From assembly GCA_020086605.1 (NCBI GenBank), contig JACBWW010000012.1:17116256-17180255 (forward strand): a DNA stretch of 64,000 bases, written 5' to 3'. The translations under genes and the position numbers were made by a program. Shown here piece after piece: positions 36,746 through 49,800 of this stretch. This DNA is from Lanius collurio (lineage: Eukaryota; Chordata; Aves; Passeriformes; Laniidae). A model generated the notes under the pieces. That model was not told the DNA's origin and searched no databases. It saw only the letters and a list, made by a program, of their open reading frames with translations. Numbering within the stretch: position 1 is the stretch's first letter; each line of letters opens with the position of its first letter.

Positions 36746-39700
36746 CTACATGGAAATTGCAAACTATTTCTATCATTAAGAAAATATTTGTTTAAGTGCT
36801 TAAATCTGCAAAAATATCAAGTTGCTGTTTTTTGACACATGCCGATTCTTTGGAATTGCAGGGCTTCAGTCTTAAAGCTACTTGAATTGCAGTCCATGTG
36901 GAATATCTAATAACAATATCAGCTATATGTTAGGAGCACGGGCAATATGAAGAGGAGTTGGACTAGGGAAGTGGACTTTAGGAGCTATATACATGCAGAC
37001 TTACTGAAAATACAATGTTGAGTGCTACAGTTGCAAGGAATTCACACTGAGAGCAAGTTAATGGGAACGTCGTGGTGTGATTCTGGGATTTCACTGGAGT
37101 CTCACCTGAAACAAGGCCATGGATGGCCTAAAGTATTTGTTAATGCCTTCTGCTCTCTTCTTGTGGCACATTAGGGCTCTTAGGGTTGTTGCAGGAAGTG
37201 GCAAAATACTCAGTGGACATTGGTGTGGGAGGGTACGTGCTGATTTGTCTGTGTTGCATCCCCCATGGAGGGTTGTGGAGGACATGGCTTTCCCAACGTT
37301 CCTGTCCCACCTGGCAGTGGTCGGGATGGGCAATTTTCAAAGCCAGTTTCCATCAGGGAGAAGGCCCTTGAGTACACAGCATTACTCATCCTGTCTGGAT
37401 GAGGACAGACCAGGATGAACATCTTTGGGCTGCCCTTTCTAGCAACACACTCACAGTCGTCTGGCACTGACTTGTCAGGCTGTGAGACCCAGTTCCTTAG
37501 TGAGCTCTGCCATTTGTTCTGCTGCCTGCTCTTGTTTATTCTGCTGCCTGATCTGTAGGGAAGGGTAAAATAACAACAGTGATTCTAGAACAACTCTTTG
37601 TAGGCCTGTATTGCTAGAAGTCCAGCCAGGAAGAGGGAAGAATGACACGTAGTGAATACTTCAGGAATTTTCAGAGCAAATGTCTCAGTTACTCTACTGC
37701 TGTACACTAGCCAGGCTATGAATTGTGCTTTATAAGGTCAAGCCAGAGGGCACTGTGAAAGGAGCACTGAGAGAAGTGTTTAATGTAGTAGGAGTGTTTC
37801 TATTATTAAAGGAAATTTTTCAAGTTAATATGGGCATAAAATTGAATTCCAAAGAAAGGTGGACTCACAGATGCCACCATTGATGCAAAGAATGATGGAA
37901 GAGTATGTACATTTAAAAAAATATTTTCACTAAATATTTTTTGGGTTTTTTGAATTGAAAAATGTTTTATTCCAAAGAATGCTTGTCTGTATTATCATTC
38001 TCTAGGAATGAGCCTGTACTGAAAGTCGGGATCTGATAGGAGAAAGGTTCCAAATTCTCCAAGGAAAGGTATGGGCAGTGAGAAATAAACTTCAGGGAGA
38101 GCAAAATGACAGTTATTGAGAGATGAGATAAAGGGGAAAGTAGCAAATATTCATGTAACTAAAAATTACTTTCAAATGTGGTAAAGGAAAGAACAGGGAA
38201 GCCATATAAGAAAGGTGGTAAAGCTAATGATGTTTTGCTAGGTTGTTAGGCAGTTTGATAGGGTACTACAAGATAAAATATTACCTGCTTGTAATCTAAG
38301 AGGAAAGTGCCCCAAAATGCTGTTGCAAATAATAATTAAAGCTTACCATTTTGTAGTCACATTTCAGGGCTGTGGCATATACAGGTGAAATTATAAAAGA
38401 ATCAGACTGTAGTGGTTAGTGGTTCAATATGGACGTAATAAGGAAAAAAGGGGAAAACTTTCTAGCTTATCATCAGTTGCAGTTGATGTCCTGTATGGAT
38501 ACACACCTTTGGATTATTCTCAGTCAAACTCAGGATTTAACCAGAAGATCCTGTAGCATTTAACCTGCAGCAGAAGTGCTTGTCCCTGATACTGACACGT
38601 TATTTCACCTCACACCACCCAACCTTACTGTAGACTAAGCGGTAACTGAGATAGGAGAGCAGATGAGAAAGAAGAGTGAGGTATAAAAAGTATGTCAAAA
38701 CCCAGCTTTTTTTTGTACATCTCGTGTGGCAGTAAAGGAATGGGAGGACAATGGAGTCCGTACTCATGGCACTATCTTGAAAAAGATAATTTCAGCTTTC
38801 ATGTGGAGATTTCCAATATCCACAGAGCTCCCCAGAGTATCTGCTCTATGATTCAAAACCTGCTTCGCTCTTGCTGCTCCATTTGCCCGCAGAAGATTTC
38901 AAAGCCTATCAGTGAAATGTGGTGCACAGCCTGTGCTCCTGTGATATCCAACATGACAAAAGAAAATGGGGTTAAATAACAATGTCCCTTGACAATTTGT
39001 GGGTTTACTCAATGAGATGGAATTTAAAATAATACCAGTACTATTTATTTCATTTATCTACACTCTGACATGTCAGTCAGTTCCAGCTGATGATAGACCC
39101 TGACTGACAGTGCTTGTGCCAGCAAAAGAAAAGGAAACTTCCCCTAATAGCCATTAGCACAGTGTCTATAAAGTCATCCAGCAGCAGTCACTCGCTTTGT
39201 GAAGCAGCTTCGCCTCAGCATGAAATTGTTAACAGATTAGGATAGAACCTGGTATGACAAAATAGGTTATGGGCTGGGGTAAGTGCACCACAATTTGTCT
39301 TGGTGCTGACCAGATCTCTCTCTAGCAAGTGCAGTGCCTGATCTGTGTTTTTTGACAAGGGTAAGTATGGAGTATGTTGGCACTTTACTGATTCTATCAG
39401 CAGTTTCATTGGTTCAACTATGATTAGCACAAAACTTCCACAGGTTAGTCTTCACAACATTTATTTCATGGTATTTAATAAGAAATATAAAGGTGTCAGT
39501 GCAATTTTTTTCCCATTGTAAGAAGTGTTTGCAAATATTAAAAAAAAGTAAAAACAAAAAACTATCAATGGTATTTCTACAATGATATATTTCTTTATTT
39601 TTAGAAAGACGTTGTCCCCGGATTCAAGTATAATATATATGCATCATCATCACTGTTGCTCCTACTTTTGAAGAGAGAAGGAAAGAAAAATGTAAAAATT

Positions 39701-42700
39701 GAGATTTGATAGGAATACACATTAATATTGTAGAAATTAAAAGATGAAGAGAATAAAAACCTCGAGATGCTAGTAAGATCTTAAGTAAAAGGACACAACT
39801 GCGGTTGGAGTAATTGGACTGTGAAATATTAATCTTCCTGATTTTTGTACAAGTGACTTACTCATAACTATTTATGAGTTTCTTAGCACTCCACTCCCCC
39901 TATCTCCCCTCGAAGACTTTGTGTTTTGCTTTTTTACTTTAGGATGTTTTTGATGTTACTTTCAACCCCCCACCCCACTGATGGTACACTCCCTGCTGTC
40001 TAATCCTCCCTAAAAATGTCAGCTACTGCTGCTGGACTGATATCTTTCTGAACAGATTAAAGTGATGTGTGTTCCTCAAAGGCTCCCTAAATGCAAGTGG
40101 TGTGTTTGCATGTGTGCTAAGCATGGCTTTTTGATAGTACCAGCAATGTGTAGAATACTATTTCCTGTGCTGAATGTTAAATAAAGCACAAGGTGCAATT
40201 GTGATAGTGTTGATAACTTAGGAAAAAGGCCTTGATTATTAGATAATGCATTAACTTGGCATTTGCTATAAAGGGACATAGTACTATCCTGTGCTCCACT
40301 TTTTCAGAGAATAACTAAGGTTTCACTAGGGGAATTTAGCAAAGACATTACAGAAACAAAACAGGTGGTGGTGTAGCACTGGAAGTCTGGAAGTTGTGTT
40401 AGATGCCCATTTTGATGGAGAAGAATAAACTACTTTAGAACAAGAGGCAGCAAAAAGAAAATAGCACTGAACCCTTAGAGAATAAATAGTGATGGAGGCA
40501 TATGCCTGCTGGTTCTTACTGTGTATTGCAGGTGGAAAAAGTGTATGACCCTGTCAGCATAGAGCTTCACCCCTATTTGTACCGTGCTGCACTTTGAGAC
40601 AAGAAACGTGGGATAAAACACTGAGCAGCTCTCCCTGGCAATTCTGCCTAGTTCTCTGAGATCCTTGCCCAGGAGTCAGGCTTATAAAACTTCCAGTGGG
40701 TGTCTTTCCTAAATTTGGAAGCAATTTACTAACCTGGTTGGTCCATTTCTGAAGGTTTGGGAGGTTGAGTGAAGGAGAGAGGAAGTAAAGGCTGAGATGG
40801 GAACCACTCCTAGTTATCACAATATAGGACATAGAACATCAAATTGAAAACATGTGAGTGGGAGAGAAATTTCAGTCACATTCAGCCTGTGACCCCTTCT
40901 CACTGTACGAGTAGTCAAGGAGTAAGAGAGTGTCATGTTCTCCACAGATTAAATGATCTTTACCTCAGCTCTGGCATCTAGTGCACATCTGGCAGGTTTA
41001 AGCAGAGTGAAGATGGAAATACTATGTACACTTTAGCTACTTAATATGAAAAGCCCTTTGTCCTCCAGCATTGTAGCTTAGAGGGTATTGGTAAAACTTG
41101 TATTTTTAGGTGATCTTAGTTGCCCAAGGAAACGTCTAGCCCAATAAACCAAGTTTGGATTGACTGTGGGAGTGGAAAAACATGAAGTGCAGTGGTAAAA
41201 ATGGTCTCTCTGAAAGGCTGGAAATGGGTACATCAGAACTTGTTCGTCTGCTCCCCAGAAAATGCAGAAACCCAGATTCTGTGCTAAACAAAATGCCTCA
41301 TCAGCTTGTTATGTGTAGGTGAGTATTGAGGATGCCTGAACTTTTGTGTCTGAAGGCATTCTCTTCTGTGGAGGGAAACAGCATTTTAACAGTTGTCAAG
41401 CTAAGATTGAAACCAGTTTAAAGACAAACAGTGATCTTCATGGACTGCTCTGAATCCATTCTGGGAAGTGAGATAGTGCAAACAAGTGCAGAGAAGAGCA
41501 ACAACCAGTTACCCAGCTGAGCAGAATACTGTTCTTCTCAGAAAAGCATTTTGCAGTGTGTTCATTGGTCTTTGAAGTAAAAAATGCTCTAAGGCCAATG
41601 GATAAAACATAGCTTATTCTGTGATATAACTATAATTTGAATTAAGAGGACAGGAAACGGATCTCTCATCTGTAGTACTGAAGGACAAAGTTTCTGTCTG
41701 TCTTTGATAACTTTTAGTCAAAGCACTGCCTCTCTGTTCAGCAAGAGGGAGTGAGGTGAAGGAAATGGAGTTATATTGTAACTCCTAGGAACATTGTCCT
41801 TCCATTTTCCTCTTTTCCTGTGCAGGCAACTAGAATAGATTGAACCTCTCTGGGGAAGATAAAAGGTGTTTAAACAGCTGGAAAAACTGTATTTGTCCAT
41901 CACTTCAGAAAGCAACAGAGCAAATGGGAACCGGTTCAGCTGGACTTTGCCTTTAAACTGCCAGGTTTAAACTCCTGAAATGGGGACTGGTGTGAGACAA
42001 GAGCAAGATGGTACAGCCCAATAACTGGGCTCAGAGAAGCCCTTAGAGAAGGGCAGAGAGCTGCATTTTGGGTAGCCTGACTGACAGACTTGCCTATACA
42101 GATTCTGTCTTGGAGCTCAAGCCAGCTGTAAGGTTTTGACCAGGGACTGTTCTCTTTGTTATATGAAAGGTGGGATTTTTTTAGCTTTATGTTGTAATAC
42201 AATTGCCTGTCTTATGGACTCCTTTCCATTGCTGCACCCTTGGAAGAGGTCTGGAGTATGATTACCCTAAACTTACACATTTAGCAAAGACTTTTTTAAC
42301 CTATTACTCAAACTCACCATAGTATTGTCTTATTTTAGCAAGTTGTCAACGTGTATAGTAGTGTTGACTTTGCAGTTTGAGATTAAAGCTCTGCCTGGCC
42401 GAGCCCTTGCATATTTAATCAAAGTAATGCCTCTTGGTGGGAAGCGTACCAAAAAAAAAAAAGGTAACTTCAAGAAAGGCTTTGCTCAAAAAAGCGTGTA
42501 TTTCTGTTTTCAGGAGGTGAAATATACCAATTGTTTTAAAGAAATTTATTAGAGGAGAAGGCATTGTTCAGGCAAACACTGAAGAATTATGTTTAAGCCT
42601 GTCAGACACTAAGAAGAAACAAACCATACCAATGAATTCTGTTTAATTTATATTTTTAAAAAATCACAAAAACATAGTGGGTGATGAGGGGAAGACAACT

Positions 42701-45700
42701 ATTCACCCTCAGATTGTAATAACAAAACCTACATCCAAAAGAGTTTGATGGAAAGTGTTCCTAATCTGACTGTTTGCTGGAATTGCATGCCAGGAGTCTA
42801 TCACCCAAAACATTGACTGAAATTAATGACATATTTTTTTATGCAAGCTGTGTAAATTAATTGATAAAAGCTTCTAGAACAATCTAGTATACATCTGCAT
42901 AATTTTGAACTTCTTTGGAACCTGGAACTCATAGTTAAACAAAATGTTCTTTGACAGAATTGGTTTTGGTGATAGACCTGCTGGGTACCTATTGAGTATT
43001 TTTTGCTTCTTTTGTACTTGTAAGCAATCAGTGAAATGCAACCACTTGAGAAAGAAAATGAAACCAAATCTGAGATTCATTCACACAGCAGGAGTTCTCT
43101 TCTCCACGGGTGTTTATTACTATGTTACACATAACCGTAATAGCTGAGCCCCCTCAGTTGCGACTTGTGATGTGAATAAATTCTGTCATTCGTGGTTCCC
43201 ACTGTTCCATGCTTACCCCAACAGGGACATTTTTTGTGCAGTCGTATTTTGTTGCTTGTTTTATCTGCACACATATTCTAGGTATACATCTCTGAATATG
43301 ACATTACATTCCCTCCTTGGGGAAGTAAGCACACGAGTGCACATTCAGAGAGCGAGAGGCATTCTCCCTCTATTCTCTGTCCCATCCCCTTCGGCTGTGT
43401 TCTGTTGGGTGAAACAGTATTGCTTGGGGAGGAAGGGGCAATGTTTGCAATGTCTGGGTGGTTCAGCCTGCTTCTTAGAAATAGCTCCTGCACAGGTGGC
43501 TGTCATCCTTTTGGAAGTGAGTTTCACTTTGTGAGACAATCAGTTGTTATTGACTGCTCCCCTTTCCTTAGAACATTCTCGCAATCTTCTTGTCATTTGA
43601 ACATTCTGAAGGTAAAGTCTGAGACTTTCAAACTTGGGATGCCTTGAGATTCAGCTTGTACCTCCTGATTTTCAGTGCAACAAACTTTCTCAGTGTCTCA
43701 AGATTGAAGCCCACATCATCCCACTCACAGTGATCATCCAGTGATCATTTGGCTGGAGTTATGTGCAAGTAAGGTTTTCTCAGTATTGCTGAGAGTAAAC
43801 CAGTGCCTGCTTTTCACTTCAAGTGATTTTCCTCAAACCAGGCATTGATTGCCCACCAGAGTTAGGCAGATTTAGGCAGCACTTTGCTTCTATATGAAAC
43901 CCATGTTTTGCTTCCGAGGAAAGAGTGTGGAGAGGAGCCTTTTGGCTTCAAATGACAAGTCCATTTGACAGTCCCTTTTGCCATTTGACTCCTTGTAGAA
44001 TAGCCTTTGCCAGGCAGTGCGTGAGAACCTTAATTTGTTACAGCTGTCAGAGACATGTGCATTGCTTTCTTTTCTGTTCTGCCTGGTTTCCTGTGGAAAT
44101 GAGGCTTTTTCTGTCATGCTCTCTCTCTGCCAGCCTGTCCAACCCTATCCTATTTACTTTTTTAATCCATTGGCCAATTTTAATCCTATTTAGCACTGAG
44201 GCAGATGCCTTAATGATACTGAGTTCTACCACTGTGATGAATACTGGCAGCCAGATAGAGGAGAGAGATATAATTAATGCCTGTTCTGATGAAAAAATTT
44301 CAGTGTGTGCTCAGCTTTTTCTAGGTATCAGGCTTTATTAGCTCTGTTGTGAACAAAACTGCCTGGTTTTATATTGTAAGCATTATTGTAGCCCTTCAAT
44401 TGGTGGCTTTGCTTCTCTGGTTTATCTTGCTATCATGCATCAGAGCCCTAATGAGGGTTCAAAATGCCACTGAGCGTGACAAGGTTGAGTGTGTGGGCTG
44501 ATACTACCAAGCATCTAAGTTACTAATTCTGGGAGATAATAGAACTCCATAAGGGAAAAAATCTCTTCTTTCATCACTCCCCTGGACCCCAATTCCTTAG
44601 CCATTCTCAATTAATGAGAAGGCCAGCATCTGCTGCCTGGGGTCCCCATCCTGAAGCAAGGATTGCAGCATCTTGGCCTGCCAAACACTTTTCTGTGCCA
44701 GAAGTCCTCCTTGAATCATATAGCCCTCACCTTCACCAGCTTTTGTTCTGGGACCTGGAGTTCCTGCCTGACCTTCTGTGCCTGTCTCTGCCTGACACAG
44801 AAAGAGTGCTGTGTCTCGCCCCAGTGCTGCAGAGCAGCATGCCTGCTGTGGATGGAGGAGTGACATGGAGACAGTTCACTTCCGCTTGTTCCACGAGAAA
44901 GATTGTTCACGTAGAACCAAGGTGGGAGGGAGTAATGGAGATTAGGGAAAACTAATCTAGCCATCCCATTGAATCTGTGGGATAGATCCATCAGTTTGTC
45001 TAAGGAAACCAGTTTGACTTGCATAATTCAGTCATTTGTCTCTTTCATGATAATTTCTTACCTTTCTCCTCTTGCACATTCTGTAAAAATGTGGCAAAAA
45101 AAGCATGTTCTGCCATCTGGACAAAAAAAAAAAATCATAAAGAAAGATTATTTACTTGAAGTTCCAAAGAGTATCAGCTTAAACACCTAGTCTAATTTAG
45201 TCAAACCCTTCTACAGGGTGTGAGCAGCAGAAACACACATCATTTTCAAATTTTAAATTTATAAAAGTCATATATCAGGAATATGCTTAAATATGGTGTA
45301 TGTGCAAATTCAAAAATGACATGGTTTAGATCACTGCCTTACTTGCCTTTTAGATTTGAGGTTTAGAATTGACCTGTCAGATTTGCATAAAACAGGCCGG
45401 TTTTATTTTTGAGTTATGAATCTGAGGAAGAAGTGGCAAATAAGTTGATGTGTAACCTAGTAATGTGATTCTTTTTAACATTCCAGACTTGGCTCATAAT
45501 GATGTTAATAGATGATCTTGGTTGAGTTCCTGAATAACTATGCAATAAGTGTATTCTTTTTTTTCCTGTAGCAAGAAATCTAAACATTAATTTAAGAGTA
45601 AGTCAGCATGTCATGGTTAAGTCCTCTTGCAATTTAGTCTATTTTGTGGTACATCTAAATTTTGTTTAGAGTTTTGTGTTACTCTAGTCTTATAAGTGGT

Positions 45701-46662
45701 TTTTGTCAGTAATTAAAAATAGTAACCACTAATTCTGAGAAGTAGAATGAACAGAAGCATGTGTATGCTGTGTTAAAAGATTTTATTTTACTTGTTTTTT
45801 ATTGAGTCTAGTTTTTTCTTCTTGTAGGGTATATCGTAGTTGTACATGTCAGAAAACGTGCAATGAGTTTGCAGACTTGTCTGCCTTCACAACTCTTCCT
45901 TCTGCATGCTTTTTTATTACTCCCGTCGTGGAATATATTGCCTCGTTTGTAAATATCAAAAGCACTGTAAAATGGGAGATAGCAATTTATTTCATATCGT
46001 GCATGCACAATTTATTTCAATTTTTTTAATAAATGAGCTCTTCTGCTGGAATACAGGAAACTTTATGCAGAGTGCCTGAAAAAACTTTTGCAGTTGGCAG
46101 CTGTCTTAATATTGGTCCTAACTAGTAAAGCACCCAAATCTCTCTGAAATGAAGGATGTAGTTAGCATCACTTGACAAGTTGGAGCTATTATGATTAATA
46201 TGACCCCATGAGTCAGATTTAAGCAAACTTTTTGTTTTCAAAACTATTGGTTGGAAGGATTTTTTTTTATTACTGTACACCAAGCTTTTTGACTTCCATA
46301 AACTGATTTTTGATTTGTAAAAGGTTCTGAGAACAGCCCTGAATTTTCATATGGCATCTATGGCCTGGCACATCTGGAGTGCCTCGAGCAGCCACCTGGC
46401 TTTCCTGAGGGTTGTCTCTCTGGAACTGAGTAAATCTTGCTCTGGTTTGTGACTCAGGGAGAGTTTAAGTGGGTTGGCCATGGGTGACTAAAGGGAACAT
46501 AGGAGTTTTTGCTTCCCAATTCTAAATTTAGAATGTCCATTTCTTGTATTCATTTCACATTGCGAAAGTTATTTGTAGAGTATAACATGAATATGTGAAA
46601 AGAGGAGAAAGATTTCCCATTGAAATTTTGTTTATATTTTTGTTCTTCCCTTTTCATTCCAG

Positions 46663-46884
46663 TGAAATGAAGCAGAAGTTGGATGAAGAGGGCAACAAGT
46701 GCAGCATCCTTTCCAAGCAGCAGAAGTTCAATGAGCACTGCTGCATTCGCTGCTGTTCCCCTTTCACATTTCTTATCAACAGCAAGCGACAGTGCCAAGA
46801 ATGCAAGTACAACATCTGCAAGAGCTGCAGCACTTACCAGAAGAAGGAGAAAGCTTGGATTTGCAGTGTCTGTCAGCAAGCAAG
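46663..46884 (+). CDS. MYRIP: MYRIP internal exon: FYVE-type zinc finger of the Rab27-binding region
   Basis: This 222-bp exon follows a pyrimidine-rich acceptor (cccttttcattccag) and ends at AG before a donor (gtaaat). It begins with the last base of a serine codon, holds 73 whole codons and ends with two bases of an arginine codon, so it is in-frame skippable (222 = 3 x 74). The peptide starts EMKQKLDEEG and carries four Cys-x2-Cys pairs (CIRC, CQEC, CKSC, CSVC), the eight zinc ligands of the FYVE-like finger in Slac2/exophilin-type Rab effectors. I recognise it as MYRIP rather than melanophilin or synaptotagmin-like proteins from the run KCSILSKQQKFNEHCC. MYRIP binds Rab27a through two helices flanking this finger and links melanosomes or secretory granules to myosin VIIa/Va and actin. 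The flanking helices must be on neighbouring exons, which are not in this window. Confidence 0.92.
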
Positions 46885-49800
46885 GTAAATGCCTTTTGTT
46901 CAACAACTTGCAGTGAAGCAGCTGTGGCCTGACCTGAGCTTTTCCTTGTATTTGTCAGTAGTTAACTCTGGTGGGATAGGACATTAAGTACCTGTTTATG
47001 TAGGGGTTGATTTGTTCCTGACATGCCTGGTTTTTGTAGAGGTTAATTTGTTCCGAGAGTGTTTGGTTACCTGTTGCATTTTCCAGGCTTGTTTAGCTGG
47101 ACTGATGTAATAGCAGGCAGTAATTGGGCATGGTTTGTGCAGGACTGAGATGTCCTGAAACTCCTGGGTTACTAATGAAACCTGAGCACAGATGGTGGTG
47201 AGGCAGTTAATAGTTTGGCAGCTAATGCCCCTGATGGGTCAGGAATAGAAGGAAGAATATTTGTGAATAGATCATCCAGCTGTGACTGTGTTTTAGAGTG
47301 CTTTTCTAAATGCCAGCTTATTGGTGGGGATGCCTTGAGCTTACTCTGGCAAGTACCCAAAGAAAATAGCAGTACAACCTGTTAAAATTTGTAACATCTG
47401 TTAAGAATGTGCTGCTGGGCTTCTATTTGCAGAGGGTATCAGGGATTTAGTATCTCACCCTTTTGAGGGTAGCTGATCCCCAACAATTAAAGATAGCACC
47501 AGAAAAACAAAGCAAAACACTTAACAGTAGCAGAGGGGCCGTTCCTTGGATGGTGACTGATAGTCCTTGTCTCCAAGTTCTAAAAGCAGCTGTAGCTATG
47601 GTGACAGTAGTCCTGACAAAGAGCCTTTAACTCAGACGAGAAGGGTGAATGAAGTAACTAATTTCCTTATGGTTTAATTTTGACCACTGGTGACTAAAGC
47701 AGCTGAGTATACGTGACGAAGATGGCTGTTTCTTCTTCATCTTTCTCTTTAGTGGAGAATGCAGGACTAAGACAAGAGACAAGTCCCTTTGCAATGCTGT
47801 CTGATACTCCTGTGCTCACCAATGCCTTCCTATTCCCTCTTGTTTCCCATTAACACCCATTTGAAATGTAAGCTCTCCTACAGTATCTGTGAATTAAGGG
47901 TGTGTCCTTTGACACAGGTCCTTAAAATCATAGGGATCCCAGATGGACAGTGCCTTTTTCCAAACATCAGTCTTTGAAGGTGAAGGTGGTTGTGTTCTTT
48001 GGGGCACCTGATTCTTCTCCACTTTTTACCCGGGAAAACCTACAGAAACCCCCTTTTCCCTGGTGAGGAGGCAGATGAATGACAGGAGTGTCTTTTCTAG
48101 CAACACAGAGCTGTGGAGCAGTGCTTGTTTCTAACTTAGTCATTCAACCATTTCGTATTAAACCTTTTTCATCCATTTAACTCGAGTTCATCCGTATGGG
48201 CAGCAGCACGGCAGCCAGGTTTGTGGATGCTGATGAACTGCACTTAAAATACCTTTTGCTGACTCCACAGAAAATGCCTCAGAAGAATTTAATTTCAGAA
48301 GAAAAATCTGTAGCTATATTATAAAAATGCTATTTCTGACCCTTGATGTCAGGGCTTTTCCCACAATCCTATGCAGCCCTCAGAGTCACCCACCTGTAAC
48401 TCAGTTATAAACATTTTCTTTATTCATGAGACCTGAGATGTAGCTTGAGTTATTTTTCAGTGAATAAATTAGCTAACACTGCTGCTAATCATTTTTGTTC
48501 CAGTGTATTCAACTGTACTACTTACAAATCCCTCTAGGTAGATGAGGGACCAGTATTCCTTAGGAAGTGCTGATGTGTTTTGATCTGGTGGGGACTTTTT
48601 TTTTGTGTTTTGGGGGGTGGTGGATGATACGATTTTCTGGGTTTTAATTCTCAGTATTTCTTTCAGGGAAAAACACAGAGGAAAAAACAAAAGTCTGTTG
48701 TGAATTCCTGTTGTCTTCTCAGTGACTTATTCCTCAGGTGGACTGTGTCCTCCTGTCCCTCCCCAGCTCCTCTGCTTGTGTCTTTTATTTTTCCTTTGAT
48801 AAGGTAGCACAGGTTGTGGCGGTATTTCTGGGTTTAGCTGTTACATGTCTGCACATCTTACTGCACAATAGATAGTGAGCTCTAGTGGGCAAGAAATATC
48901 TGGACTGTGTTCTACCTGTTTGTGCCCATCAGCTCCTCACTACAGCAGTACTCAAAGAACCCTGAGTTTTATGTCCAGTATGTATTTCGAATATATCAAC
49001 GAGTTCTCCGATGTCACAAGCAGTTTTCTCTAGTATAAAAGGCTGCAAAGGAGATGAAATCAAGTGAAGCCCTTCAATCTTGGTAAAAAGTCCTTCTGGG
49101 AGCTGTACCCTCTTCCTCCAAATGAGTGGCATCAACTTTGGTAGATTTTAAATAGTCTCCTGGCAGATTCCCATGCCAAAGTGATGTTGACACTGAAGAA
49201 AATCTGACATGTTGACTTAGTCTTTCAAGGCTTGACCCTAGTGGAGATACCTGTTCTGTTGAAGATGAATTTTCATTTTCCATGGCAGAGATCTGCATTA
49301 GCATTTAGAAGAGAGCAAAAATTCAGGTTAGCATTTGATATATAGAACATTTGTAGAAAATCGGTCAAAAAAGTTAATCTCTGCTTCTTCCAAAAGCAGA
49401 AAACTCATCAATAAGCCAGTGAAAACTTTGGTGTTTGAATTCCTTTAAAGCACATCTCCTGTTGCAATGCATCTTTTAAAAGTTAGAAATTTGGCTTGGT
49501 AATGAATCTCGGGTTCAAAAATGTCTTTACAGCAATGTAAAAATTAATCTTCTGAAGAACAGGAGAACCTTCCTTCAATTTCCCAATTTCCCAGATTTAG
49601 CACACATTCTGCAAATGCTTTTGGATTTAGAGTTATCTCTGAATACTATTATTAATGTTCTCAGGTTTCTCTTCTCTCATGTCTATCTTCTTAGTCTGTA
49701 CGTACTCTATGCTAAAATTATACAATACTAATTTCAAGGTTTTGGTTTGTATAGTACAGTTGGGATTCTTCCAAAGCTTTATACAATATCTCTTTGTTAG

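Larger units (their letters stand above)
11349..46662. other. MYRIP intron, proximal part
   Basis: About 35 kb lies between the retroelement and the MYRIP exon. No cellular exon with a recognisable protein was found on either strand. The + strand open frames are short and lack protein character. A few minus-strand segments between 21.0 and 25.0 kb have splice-like edges but do not form a phase-consistent gene. Visible structure is limited to homopolymer runs (for example 20133-20151 T, 22724-22742 A, 26211-26260 A-rich) and the inverted repeats near 33.4 and 36.7 kb. Confidence 0.5.

Noticed and set aside
43925..44341. 138-codon + strand open frame
   Set aside because: No domain, no convincing splice sites, and the composition follows the surrounding intron. 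ORFs of this size are expected in 64 kb.
46550..46906. 118-codon minus-strand frame opposite the MYRIP exon
   Set aside because: It is the antisense shadow of the exon. The + strand has the zinc-finger cysteines and splice sites.
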